Positions 10,516-25,372 of a DNA stretch of 64,000 nt are shown here, one piece after another (position 1 is the stretch's first letter; the number at the start of each line of letters is the position of its first letter). Location: assembly GCA_026929865.2 (NCBI GenBank), contig CM049402.1, positions 27,529,001 through 27,593,000 of the forward strand, in the 5' to 3' direction. A program made the translations under genes and the position numbers. A model generated the notes under the pieces. It did no database searches and was not told where the DNA came from. It saw nothing but the letters and a program-made list of their open reading frames with translations. Origin of the DNA: Hyperoplus lanceolatus (taxonomy: Eukaryota; Chordata; Actinopteri; Uranoscopiformes; Ammodytidae).

Positions 10516-13500
10516 TGTTGTGAAAGGGGTACACTGTACATATTGGTGTTTTACCTGTAGGTTGTAGAGTTGTGCTGGAACTATTTCTTGATCAAGAACA
10601 GTGTACGCATCCAGTTAATACTTCTGTGAAGCATCTCCGTTATAGCACAAGATAGCCCTACCAGATATGGTTGGTATGCACAAAACTTCCGGAGTTTTGT
10701 CTCCTGATTGGATAAAAAGGGATACTCAACATTTTATATGGCTTTTACTGCCAGGCTGAATGACTGGGAGACCTTTGTAATGAACTGAGCATACTGTGTA
10801 AGGGATTGCTGTATGAATATAGAGTGATTGAACATGTATATCAACTAACAAATATCACTTACTTCTCCTTTTAACAAATAGGCTGCAATATTTATTTTTG
10901 CTTCCAGAATAATACACTATGTTAATAGGCTGATACATAAAAAATATAAAGAATGACAGTTTACACTTGCTGTAGCCACGGACACTATCATCCAGAAAAT
11001 GGCGGTGCCTACCGAGAATGTCCCACGATATCAATTCCCTATTATGTCAAACTCTTCAGCATAACTTTGTACTGCAGAGGTGACCCTGACCAAAAAAAAA
11101 AAAAAAATGAACATTCACGTCTTCTCTCAGGTAGCAGGTTAGCGGCACCGTTAGCTTTTACACACACAGAGAATTAGAGAGATTAACCTCATGCTAATTT
11201 CTCCTGCAGTTCTGAGCTGCAGGCAGAATATTAACCAGCTCAGGTTTTGTCCCGTTATAAAGACGTTGAAGACGGTGCTTCCTCCTCAGCTGGACTGTAA
11301 GCATACTGTTGGATAAATCCAGCTGGCTTTGTGTTAATATTGTTCTCTCTGACTTATCCTCCATCATTTCTCCTCACTGTGGAAAAAAAAGCAGTGGCCC
11401 CGGCGCCCAGGGCCCGAGCTGCCATATTTTATTATTTATGAATCTGATTAATAATCTGCTGCCCCTGCTGCAGGAGGAGCTGAAATCCATAAAAGCACCC
11501 AGAAGAGAAGCAGGGGCCGACCGGGGAGTAATTCCACTTTAGAGAAGAAAAAGAAAAGAAATCATCATCTCCCACTTGCTTAATGAGAATAAAAGCAGAT
11601 ACAATGCTGCTTGAATTCCCAGACTCAGCTTGTTAAACTGCACTTTTTATTGAGGTTTATTCAGAGCGGGAAGCGGTGAGGGTGGGGGGTTACATATTGC
11701 AGGGGGGTTGGGGCAGTATAGAGGGTCTTCAGGAGAAGGGGGGACAATACACCTTCACAGATAGGAGTCAACAGAGTACCATGGAACAGTGCAGGGGGAG
11801 GCTCAACCAGTGTTTGCTTACACAGTACACAGGAGAACAAATCATGGGCCATACACGTGTAGAAATAGGAAATGTACATTGTGTTTTTGTAGCATCAGTT
11901 AGCATTGGAGCTATTTGTTGACCTGCCATTATAGTGGAGTTGTCATGGTTGAGTTATGTTACTTTACTTTAAAGAGTGTGTTCAGCTTTGATGGAGCTAG
12001 GTTAATGCAGGTTGCTACGAGCAGCTATATATCGGTCCCCCACATCAGTTATTTTTTCTTGTAGTTCAAGTAGGTCAATTAGGCTATCTACTCACAGATG
12101 GCTGCCTCTTGATGAAGGCTATTATGATAACCTAATACAAGACTCATAGAAGAATAACTAGCATTATACACCAACACATACTAAAAATAAATAAAAGAAA
12201 CTTGCGTCACACAAACCTTGGTGTGAATGTCGAGACATTTCTTTGTTTTTCTCATAATGCTTGCTGTGAGCCCTCCATATGTTTTCAGTATTATTGAAGC
12301 ATTTGTCAAGTACAGTTTAATCTGTAAGCTTTCATAAAAAAAAGTATTTATCTCGGATAGTTCTAATCGTTCCACAGATGACCCTCGATATAAAAGTTGC
12401 TTCATAAAGCGGATGGATAAAGGAAAGGCAGAGAGAGCATTTTTTAAAGAATGTATATAATATACATGGCTTTTATGTTGCCAGGTGGCCTTGCTAGCGA
12501 TGCTAAGAATGCAATGAAGAGGACACAGTGGCGAGCTAGACGGAGGGCACAGAGGGTGTGCAACTAGTTACACAGCCTCACAATGAGACAGGCACTAACT
12601 ATCACTCTATACTGCACACTGCCTAATGGAAAAGCTCTTCAGGGGGGATGTGTGATGTACTCTCCTTCACCCGGCAACATGTATCCCTTAGCTTTTAAGT
12701 TATTTGGCAACTTGAACAATCCCATTGTTGATGAACGTAGGATCAGGGAAAATTATGAAAAACAATAGTGGAGAGATGTCCTGAAATATGTCACTTTTCA
12801 GTTGTCACACACTCAAGCAGACATACACAGTTACTGTGTATGTGTATCCACAACAGTCGGTGACTGTCAGAGTTTATCATGTTTATTCTCAACTGAACAA
12901 CGCAGTTATGGGATTTTAATTAGAGAGCAGGCGGCTCTGATCACAGCTCATCCTCTAAGTGTTGAGCAAGTGTTTATTGGTCTCTGAGGACCTGTCATTA
13001 AAACTACAGTAAGTCCACTTCCACTAAACAACTATGTTATGCTAATCAGCAGTACAGTTATCCAAAGTGAGGCATCCCATGTGAGACACTACATATTCAA
13101 ATATGTGATGCTACACATTGCTGTTTTTGATCCAACACTTGCTTTACTAAATAGTATATTTGAACATTATTCAATTATCAAGTATATTTCACCTGGAAGT
13201 ACATCAGATAATAACATACATAACATTAACTCGATTGCTGGCGTATCAACCACTCATTAAGTGAGGCTTGCAAGGAAAGTCATTGGTCTATTTCACTGTC
13301 AATCAACATGTCAAAGGTCTGATTGCTCATTTAGCAAATATGGCCTGGTTGTATACCCTCTATTCAAATGGTGACATAAACAACTGTTGCGTGCACGTGC
13401 TCTGCCTTGCTGCTTTTCTCACTGCTTCTCAAAACTGGATGGATGACAAAGCATAGTGATCAGATTTGACAAATGATGTACATTCTGCTGACATCTGATG

Positions 13501-14430
13501 AACTAATTTTAGTGGTGATGCACATTTGTGATTTCACAGATTCCACCCAGTGGAAGTTATGATGTTAGTTTGAAAAATAGCTTTTTAAACTCACTGAAAG
13601 ATCCATCTTTGACAGTGTTGGTTATGTTAGGTCACACCACATCAAAGGGTCTCAACAGAAACTTCAAGGTAAGCCTCCCAGTAAATATTGTTTTTTCTAC
13701 TTATTTCTGTCTGTCTGTTAGTCTGTGTGGAAGTGGTGGTTCAGACTGGAGACATAACAAAAAAGCTTTTCACATTTAACTTTATTGTAATTGCTACATG
13801 TTAAAAAAATAGATTGACTTTGAAGTGCTGATGTGACAGGACCAATTACAACTGTCCACACCTGTCTAAGAAAATCTGTCACTGACACTTTGCAAGTGTA
13901 ACGCTACTATCTAAAACAATGGATAGGAGGACAAGTTAACGGAGGATGAAGTAGAGATTTATAATTAACAAGACGGATAAGTAAATAATGTATACAATGT
14001 GAAGTAGTGCATGTCTAAACACCCACACACAGTGTCTAGTATAAGTTCAGATCATCTTTATCTTTTTTTAAATTTCTGTTGGCATACTAGGTAGTTGTTT
14101 CCATTTTTCTTTTCAATATAAAGAAAACACACTTGTATGAAATATGCTATTCATTTTCAACACTAAAAATAAAGGCTGCTTAGATAAGCAGGGGCAAGGT
14201 TTCCATGACATGCTCTTATAGCAAATGAATTATTGTGGAATATTAGACAGATGAATATAACATGATCCAAAATTAAGTAATCTGAATTAATATTTGCACT
14301 TTCATAGACAATGTGAAAGTTAATAGTTACAGTTACACAAACTACTAAGCTCACTAAACTAAAGATCTTAAGATCTATTTTATCCATTTGGCTCATCAAT
14401 ACATCTCAAAAATGAATTATCTTATAATAT
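10516..14430. other. Long non-coding stretch, no gene seen
   Basis: No recognisable gene, RNA or transposon. An A15-type run lies at about 11092-11106. The part at about 11400-11640 has CNE-like texture (CTGATTAATAATCTGCTGCC). Short open frames at 12583-12768 and 13528-13779 show no motif. Confidence 0.35.
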
Positions 14431-14485
14431 CTTTTTTCTCCTAAAGGGATTTAGGAGCTACACATTTAACAAGAAGTGATCTCGA
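14431..14485 (+). repeat. Short duplicated motif, copy 1
   Basis: TTTTCTCCTAAAGGGATTTA followed by GGAGCTACATTT-like and AAGTGATCTC. It matches 14641-14692 in the same order, 210 bp downstream. Confidence 0.55.
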
Positions 14486-14640
14486 GTAGATTTGAGAATT
14501 GAGATACTTGCTTTCTCCCCTGGTGCTCCATGTGGCTTCTAAGACACTGTTAGTGTGACGTGAATGAACAAAATACAATGATGAGGTCTCATCTATTACA
14601 TCTATTTTTGTCATTTGAATATCAAATTATTTATGTAATG

Positions 14641-14692
14641 TTTTCTCCTAGGTGTTTTTAGGAGAAACATTTGAGATGAAAGTGATATCAAA
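14641..14692 (+). repeat. Short duplicated motif, copy 2, with hairpin
   Basis: TTTCTCCTA and TAGGAGAAA form a 9-bp inverted stem around a short loop, followed by ACATTTGAGAT and AAGTGATATC. It is related to 14431-14485. Confidence 0.55.
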
Positions 14693-17836
<3,144 letters not shown>

Positions 17837-18299
17837 CACCAGTGTGGGTTGGTTTATTTTCTTTACGACATGGACTAAAAGGTAGTCCACTGGTTTATAA
17901 AGTATTCTCTCCTGGAAGTCTGCAGTAAAAGGTTAACAAGCTGCCTGTGATAAATGGAGGCAGTAAGAAGAACATGATGAGGTTCAGTGTGATATTCCCT
18001 CCGCTAACAGCTTCCCATCAGCGTTTACTGCCAGGGGTTAGCCGCAGTGTCAACTAAAAAACTCTGGTCAAACTATGTGTGAGATCAGTGCACAATAAAA
18101 CACATGGACACAGCATGCAGAATCCCTTTTATCTGTAAGAACCCGTAGGTGATCCAGAGACAGGACTTAGTATTCAATGGAACACCTATGTTAAAAAAAA
18201 TATATATATATGTTAATATTACAACATGTCCGAGATCTGCTGTCAACATGTTTTATGAATTCAAATAAGTTATAGAACAGTCCTGAAATACTTCAAAAA

Positions 18300-18410
18300 A
18301 GACCTCTTGATCTCTCTCCAGAGACAGATGAGAAGACATGGTTCTGTTTGGCCAGTGATGTGCTCATAGCCTAGCTTAGCACAAAGACTGAAGGCAGGGG
18401 GAAACCTTAG
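18300..18410 (+). repeat. Decayed fragment of a common acanthomorph interspersed repeat
   Basis: AGACAGATGAGAAGACATGG followed by GCCTAGCTTAGCACAAAGAC and GGCAGGGGGAAACC matches, with decay, a repeat I know from many spiny-rayed fish genomes, in which GAGAGTTAGATGAGAAGATT is followed by GCTTAGCATAAAGACTGG and a GGGGGAAAC string. Outer limits are uncertain. Confidence 0.55.
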
Positions 18411-20249
18411 CTTTGCAGTGTGTCTATGATCAAACAATATTGCCATTCATAGAGCTATAGGCCACTAGCTATACTAATTAGTACTAGCTACTTCCAGAAA
18501 ATAATATCTACAGTCTTACATTGACCATTGAAACAGCTAAATCTAAACTGAAATGTAAAATATCTAAGATAGCATTTAAATATAAAATACTTCGGAAGCC
18601 CTTAACTGAAATGCATTGATCGCAGGCAATTTTTCACCGGATAACGGAATAGAAAAACTAAATGCAGGCTTTTCCGTTTAAGGCTTATGTAATAAACAAC
18701 TATAAACAGGCTGTTTATAACTTGACAAGTATGAAGAGTGGACTCTTGGGATTCCCATCATCTTCAAATCGGTCTACTGACTTCCTTCTAGCATCCACAC
18801 AGCAGTCAACAAGCTCCTCAAAGTTGCCGACGTGCTCAGAAGTTGCTCCGTTTAATATCCAACAATTAGGCAGGAAGTTAATTTAACTGTAAAGAATATT
18901 TAAAATGTGTCTCCGCGTGGTTCAAGAGGGACAACAGAGTCCGTCCTCGGAGGCTTCATATCAGCAACCATCTGGATGGGAGTTTTGGCTGTGAAACGGG
19001 CGATTCCCTGCAGACACTTCATCTGAAACTTTAATTAATGGGGAGAGTGTGTGATCACGGTGCGGTGAATCAGTGGCCTCAGTGGCTGAACGGGGGCTGC
19101 CTGACAACAACAACCCTTCCTGCTCGAGGAAACCTTATACAGTGGCGACGGCGGCTTTTCAAAAGGAAAGGGAAAATAGAAGAACTAATTAAATCTGGGT
19201 CTCGGCTCTCGGCTCTCGGCTCTCTGTTTTTTTTTTTTTTTTTTACTCTCTCAGTGCGCCCCCAGCCAGCCACTGGGAGGAGGACAGTGCTGGAGACGGA
19301 GAAAGAGCACAGAATGAAACAACACTGTCAGTATGACCTGCGATGCCTTCATGGGCAAGATGAAATATCAGACCCCAAATGCTAAGTACAGGCTGCAAAC
19401 TCAGATTGGAAGAAAAAAGGTCACTAGATTTTGAAATAAAATACTTGCCAAGGGGTGATCATTTTAATAGGACATTTGCAACTTTTCACCTTCCACTCTA
19501 TACTGTACTGGCAATGTAACCGGCCGTGTTGCATTGCACCGTGTGACTAGCTACACTTGCAGCCGCTAACTCAAAAGCAAACTCGTCTAATGGTGTCGAG
19601 TCACCTGCGCCAATAAGGGGGTATGCACAGGATTGAATATAAGTGAATAAAAGGAGGGAAGAGAATGTAAATGTGTGGAGAAGGGCCTCACATGCCGATA
19701 CCTTCTGTCTCTCCCTCTCCCTCTCCATCTCTGTAACACACACTCATGTCCACCCTGCAATGACAATTTATTCCAGACCGTCTTCACCTCTGTCGTCTAT
19801 TTATACTATGCATAATTAACACGGGGGTCACACTAGCCAGGCATTATTCATATATATGTTTTCATACTTTCAGTTGTTATTCAAAGTTACTGCATTATTT
19901 ATATCTTATTATATTTTCTTCACTGTCTACATTTACATAAGGTGGTGGACGCTTGCACTATAATGCTGAGCATGTTCCGTTTTTGTCATTGTTTGTTTGT
20001 CTGTGTACTTCGGTCTTTGCTGTATATATTGTTATTGTTAATACCTTGGCCAGAGAGAAACACCATGCCGTAGGCCTATACTATATGCGGATAAAAAAAA
20101 CAAGTAAACATCTTGAGCCGTGGACCTGAAATCTGCCTTCTACCACTTTCCTCTACCAGACCCAGCTAACATTATCCATAGAGCTAGAAGTTCAGTGGGG
20201 TTAACAAATAGTGTTGTCAGTTTAGTTTGGCAGAATGTGCAGACTCCTT

Positions 20250-20252
<3 letters not shown>
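18411..20252. other. Non-coding stretch with small simple repeats
   Basis: No gene seen. It contains three perfect CTCGGCT heptamers (19201-19221) immediately followed by an 18-T run (19227-19244). Confidence 0.4.

Positions 20253-20343
<91 letters not shown>
20253..20343. repeat. (TAA)n microsatellite, 91 bp
   Basis: About 30 TAA units. It is joined directly to a sequence resembling a reversed retroelement tail (next entry), so it may have begun as the 3' tail of an inserted retroelement. Confidence 0.98.
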
Positions 20344-20345
<2 letters not shown>

Positions 20346-20390
20346 ATGGCGTTTATACAGCATTTTTCTAAACACTCAGTCACTAGGAAA
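20344..20390 (-). mobile_element. Possible retroelement 3' end next to (TAA)n
   Basis: TACATGGCGTTTATACAGCA and TTTTCTAAACACTCAGTCAC resemble a degenerate minus-strand copy of the tail AAGCGCTATATAAA with a preceding GCGCTTTGAGTG-like string, the same tail type carried by the SINE copies at 28141 and 44334. The fragment is short and the call rests on the adjoining (TAA)n. Confidence 0.4.
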
Positions 20391-20957
20391 AAGAAGAGAC
20401 AGAAGCAGGATCAAACTTGTGGACCACATATCAGGCCTAATACTGAGACCTTTTTCAGACATCTAAACACTAAAAGAGAATAAAAAATAGATAATAGTTT
20501 GCTAGTAGGATATCTCAAATCCCTGCAGAGAGTCCGGTCAGAACTCTGGTGGTGGCAATAAAGGTGGTTCCAGAAGATGGACGGTTTAAGGGGTTTATTG
20601 AAGCACGTGGTGATACATTAACACCGGTGAACTTATGATCTAATTCGTATGGTAATTTGTGGTTTCTGTAAATATAAACAGAAGATTACATATGCATAAT
20701 GAGAAACAAATTCTGTACAATCAACTCAAATATAGCTTACTTGCAACTTAACATTAATAACATAATGGTCATCTATAGACAGTGCAGATATCTTATGATA
20801 TGCATAATTAACAACAACAATCTTGCTAATATTCTCTTAGCTTTCACTTTCATAACTATGACAAAGTCAACACTGAAACAAGGGGAAATAACTTACAGCT
20901 TCATGCACGCACAAATCCCAACAGAACAAACTGGTTAATACTAAACTGTGCATTTAA

Positions 20958-22385
20958 AGCGGCAACGAGTAACATTTAAATATCTTTTAAACAGCCTCAT
21001 GTTTCCTCTCATAATCATAAATTACCTTTAACAGCAAACGAGACCATCAGTGCAAAGAAAGACGTTTTTAAATAGTTTTTATTTCTGCATTTGATCTGGT
21101 CGTACACCCAGTCCGATTTTCGGTTCGCTCGTGCATGCTCTATGGTCACATATCCGTATTGGTCGCAGATTTCAGTGTGGTGCAGGAACGCGATTTGAGA
21201 AGCCTATCACTCCAGGTGAGGGAAGGGGATAGGGAGACCAGATCCCAATTCACCAGATATGGGACAAAGACTACGTTTGTGCGGGACAATGCGGGACAAA
21301 GTGCCGTTTTTTTAGCAAAATAAACTTGTGTCACCACCGGTAATGCCAGAGACACGGCTTTCTATATTAAAAAAACACTATCTTTAGATCAGCTCGCAGC
21401 AGTTAAGTTAGCTACTGTTAAACAAATAGAGCATTAAGGCTGCGGCTTCACATTAAAAGCATTTCACTGGCTTCACATTAGCATTTCACTTGACAAACGT
21501 GAGTTGGCTTTTATTTTGAAGTAACAGGAAGGTAAACGCTGAAGCACTGCAGGCAGCACCGTCACAGAGCCCAGCAGCCCGATACACACAAACAGACAAA
21601 CGGAGACTGCTGTCTCCTCACAGCTATCGGATAAATGCCAGATTATAAAACACGCATTTAAAAAGGGGGGCTCACTTTCAATAACAATGCGGGACAACGT
21701 CTCAATTTGTGGGACGTGTGAAAAGTAATGGAAATGCGATCTGGTCACCCTAGGGGAGTGGGAGCCTTCTTTGAGACAGTTGTTTGTCGTCATAATGACT
21801 GATAACGGGGCTGAACCATCAAAGAAAAAAAAAGAAAATGCAATGAAGAAAAGCTAAAAGGGAGAGTGATAGGCGGGCGGGAGGGCGTTGCCAAGCAACG
21901 TATAAACAATTTCACGGAGTGAACTAGACTGCATTGTTTACTCCTAAATGAATGAGCGGTAGCCTACTAAAACAAAGTTTACTTTGCCTCACCAGCATCA
22001 TCAGATGACCATTATTCATCTGAAATAGTCATTATTTACAACAACATTAACACATTACCTCATCGTGATCCATAACTAACTGCCGTCTCTCGTTCATTCG
22101 CTTTGTGTGGGGACACATACTCGTTCAGCTCCGTGAGAGGTGACAATGGATCAACTCATTGCAGGTGTAGTTGATGCTGTGTCACTAACCACTCTCACCG
22201 AGCCGAAAAGAGTCCGGTGCCCTCACACTTTCAACACACAGACACGCACTACATTGCTTCCTGATTATTTGAATCTCACACTCCCTGCACGAGCTAGCAA
22301 ACAGCTTCACGACAGCTGGCATCGTAAAAATACTACCGCTTTTGTTCAAAGGTGTCGCCAACGTGCCGACTTACTCGTAGTAGCT
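20958..22385. mobile_element. TTAA-flanked DNA element, interrupted by another element
   Basis: The left end AGCGGCAACGAGTAAC and the right end on the minus strand, AGCTACTACGAGTAAG, match at 12 of the first 15 positions. Each is bounded by TTAA (20954-20957 and 22386-22389). TTAA target duplications are typical of piggyBac and Kolobok elements, but no transposase frame was recognised; a 91-codon open frame at 22140-22415 runs across the right end and has no motif I know. The span includes the inserted element at 21230-21752, leaving a core of about 0.9 kb. A bare TTAA can occur by chance, so the boundary call is moderate. Confidence 0.45.
21230..21752. mobile_element. Inverted-repeat element with TAGGG(A/T)GACCAGATC ends
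   Basis: The left end TAGGGAGACCAGATCCCAAT and the right end on the minus strand, TAGGGTGACCAGATCGCATT, match at 17 of 20 positions. The motif AATGCGGGACAA recurs inside at both sides. Two duplication readings are possible: TA if the ends are GGG..., or the 5-bp GGGGA (21225-21229 and 21753-21757) if the ends are TAGGG. No coding capacity was recognised. It lies within the TTAA-flanked element and is therefore younger than it. Confidence 0.6.
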
Positions 22386-24426
22386 TTAAGCCTTAAATTA
22401 AATAGTTCTTGGTGAGCTAGTGGCGGCCGTGCCGAAGTCAGTCTTCTCCGTCTGATTCCTCGAGCAGAGTCACGAGACATGTCCGAGCGCGCCCTGCTGG
22501 CCAGTAGTTTTCCACTCACTGTCATGGCGTCTTAAAGTGAGGAGGCCTTTTAAACAGAGAAAGTTAGTGAAAAGGACAGAACATAAGTAATCCTTTTGCT
22601 CAGAACCATAACTGAATGGCTTTGAATTGAACTGAAGTGAGCTGTTCTGTGGGTGAGGGTTTTTCTTTCTGCCACTCTGCTGAGCATTTTTTACTCTACT
22701 GTATTCATCTGCGAGCGGGGGACCAGAGAAGAACACTGATCACAACACAGTCAAGGTCTGCTACCTCTGTCACCAAGTGGAAAGCTTTAAATCAGCCTTT
22801 TAAAGAAAAAATTGCAGTTGGAAGTCCTTCGCCTCACACCAGCTGCTGTTCACAGAGAGGCCTGCGGGGTCGAGCCCAACTTGTGCTGCATGTCATCTCT
22901 CTGTTAGCAATTTGATCAGAACAAAAACTCAATCAGACTTCTAAAGCTTTCACAGTTTGTTTACAGATAACGTTTGAGAGAATACAATGAACAAGGTTGT
23001 ATAAGGCTATGTCTAGCTAGTAGGACTACTTTACACACAGTTAGTACGTTTAGTCCAGTGGTTCCAAACCTAGGGAACGTGTCCCTTCAAAGGGCCACTA
23101 GATACATTTGATTGGTCGTGAGATGACTAAGGAAATGAAAGACGGATAGGCAATGTTCTTATCTGATCTGTTTTCAATAATTCTACTAATATGCTGGTAA
23201 CATTTTTGATCATTTAGCTTTTTTGAATTAACATTAAACCATAGTAAAGATAGTAAAGATTTCTCAGTTCATAGAAATATGGGGCCCCAACTTGACACAT
23301 GTGTTTGTGTTTGAGAGGGATCAGAAGCCAAATGGTTGGGGAAAATATATATATATATATTTATATATTTTTGCCGATGGTAACTTTAGCTATCACATAC
23401 ATGAAGTGAAGTAAATTGTGAAATATTTCTCTTTCAAATGTAAAACTACAAGGTAACATTAAATGAATATATCAAAGTAATGTACACACTTGAGTAATCC
23501 AGTTAATATCCAGTTCAAGGCTCTAATATTGAGTCATGTTCATCATCAACTAGACGAGTGAGCTGAAAATAAACCTCTTAGGATAGGAAACACTTTTTTT
23601 TCAATTCCCAAAACAGGAGAAACGGGCGGAATTGTGTGATTATGTGTCGTCATTTATTTCTCATACTGAAGTAAAATGTTGCTGTGTAAAGAATGAGAAT
23701 GGGTGACACATGTTTTGGTGTAGAATCCGTGTCAGGAGCCCGAGGCGAAAGCAACAAAGACAAACAACACGTGTGAACGGGATCCAGGAAGCTCGACAAG
23801 CCTTCGTTCCTTTTGTCAAACACCGAACCGCTGGAAGAATTCAATAAGGTTAATTGCAGCTATGTGTGTTGGAAGGGGCTGCAATTAGCTCGGCTGTGAT
23901 TTCCCAATTGCTTTGATGAACTTTTGAACGCTAAAACTGTCACAGTCTTAAAGCCTGGAGGTCGCCTCCGATCAGCTGATACAGAGACGACTGTGACGCG
24001 TCCTTTGATGTCGTCCTGGCAGCGGCAAAGGAAGCGCAACTCCCCGATTATCTCCCATGCACATCACACCACCAGCTCCCAGCTCAGTTTTACACTTTCA
24101 CACAGTTACATCATGGGGTTCTGCAGAAGAAAAGCCGGCACTCTGCTTTCTTATTTATGGCCTCACATCTCAACATTGTGTGGAGAAGGCATCAGCCTCT
24201 GTGTGTGCACTGTGGTAAAAACATAATATCCATCTTAATCAGCTCATCTTTACACTGTAAAGGATTCAACTTAACTTGGTCAGTTTATCAGTTGCACCGC
24301 AATTACCCGGACAACTCATTCATTTGTAGTAGCACTGTAAAACATCTTAATATTACATGTATAACGTAAGCGAACGAGTCATCTCTCGAGAAATAAAGAC
24401 GGACAAGGTGAACAGGAGCCCGACGC
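22386..24426. other. Non-coding stretch, no gene seen
   Basis: No recognisable feature apart from a short (AT)n tract at about 23344-23371 and a GATAGTAAA pair near 23240. Confidence 0.4.
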
Positions 24427-24697
24427 GCATGCACCTTTATTTCAGGACAGGTCTGAGCTATATGTCTGAAATTTTCAGTGTCGAGCCTAATCATCCCGAA
24501 ATACAAGCTGGGAACAATTTTTGATTCTAAAGTGTAAGAAAAGGAAATTAGGAGGTGCATTCATTATTCGGCATCAGTGATTCTGGTGCTGCCGAGATTT
24601 GCATGCACCTCTATTTATTATATATATTTCAGAACAGGTGTGAGCTATATCTCTTAAAATTTCCGTGTTGAGACAAAACAGCCCTACAAACAAGCTA
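24427..24697 (+). repeat. Diverged tandem duplication (two about 90-bp units)
   Basis: Unit 1 (24427-24510) and unit 2 (24601-24697) share, in order, GCATGCACCT, TTTCAG-ACAGGT, TGAGCTATAT, AAATTTTC-like, GTGT-GAG and CAAGCT-G. Unit 2 carries an extra TA-rich segment. The units are separated by 90 bp of unrelated DNA. It may be two copies of a dispersed element or an old local duplication. Confidence 0.6.
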
Positions 24698-24888
24698 GAA
24701 AAAGAGTGTGCCTCCGCTTTGCATACTATAGCTATATACATTTGTTTACAAACAAGCGGCGTTACTTCCTCAGTCAGAAAGTGATATGGTCAAATCAGTT
24801 ATGTATACGCCCATTATACAACAGTTAAGAACCAATCAGATCACTTGATTTAAGCCACCCGTTTTACGATGTTATATAAACTATTTAT

Positions 24889-25364
24889 GGTAACACTTTA
24901 TAATAACTATCCGTTGTAACTCGTTAATAGATCATTAGTAAACTCTTAATTAATGATTATTAATGATTTGTCAAGTGTTTGTTTGCAGTTTGTTAAGGAT
25001 GTATAACAATGGTAGATAGTTAATAGCTTAATAATTGAATCAGTTTCATCTGGGAGGTAATCCGAGATTAACTGATCACGCCACGTTCAAGTCCATGGCA
25101 TGCACAGTGTGTATTGAGTTTATTTAAAAATATTTGAAAATGGGGCTGCCCTCAGTTGCCCATGCACTGTGTATAGTCTATAGCCTATTTCAGCCTCGTC
25201 CCAGATGAACTGATTCAATTATTAAGCTATTAACTATCTACCATTGTTATACATCCTTAACAAACTGCAAACAAACACTTGACAAATCATTAATAATCAT
25301 TAATTAAGAGTTTACTAATGATCTATTAACGAGTTACAACGGATAGTTATTATAAAGTGTTACC
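24889..25364. mobile_element. Foldback hAT-type MITE, 476 bp, exact 8-bp target duplication
   Basis: Seen: the element starts GGTAACACTTTATAATAACT and ends with its exact reverse complement. The arms at 24889-25055 (167 bp) and 25199-25364 (166 bp) are reverse complements with essentially one indel (TTT against TT near the inner edge). The spacer is about 143 bp and non-coding. CTATTTAT flanks it at 24881-24888 and 25365-25372. Known: 8-bp duplications are the mark of hAT elements (a few other superfamilies share this), and fish genomes hold many MITEs with GGTAACACTTTA ends, some described as Angel-like foldbacks. Inferred: a recent or well-kept insertion of a non-autonomous foldback element moved by a transposase from elsewhere. 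Its RNA or single strand would fold into a very stable hairpin. Confidence 0.9.
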
Positions 25365-25372
25365 CTATTTAT

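Noticed and set aside
20120..20466. Poly-Ile and poly-Asn open frames
   Set aside because: Produced by the (TAA)n array.
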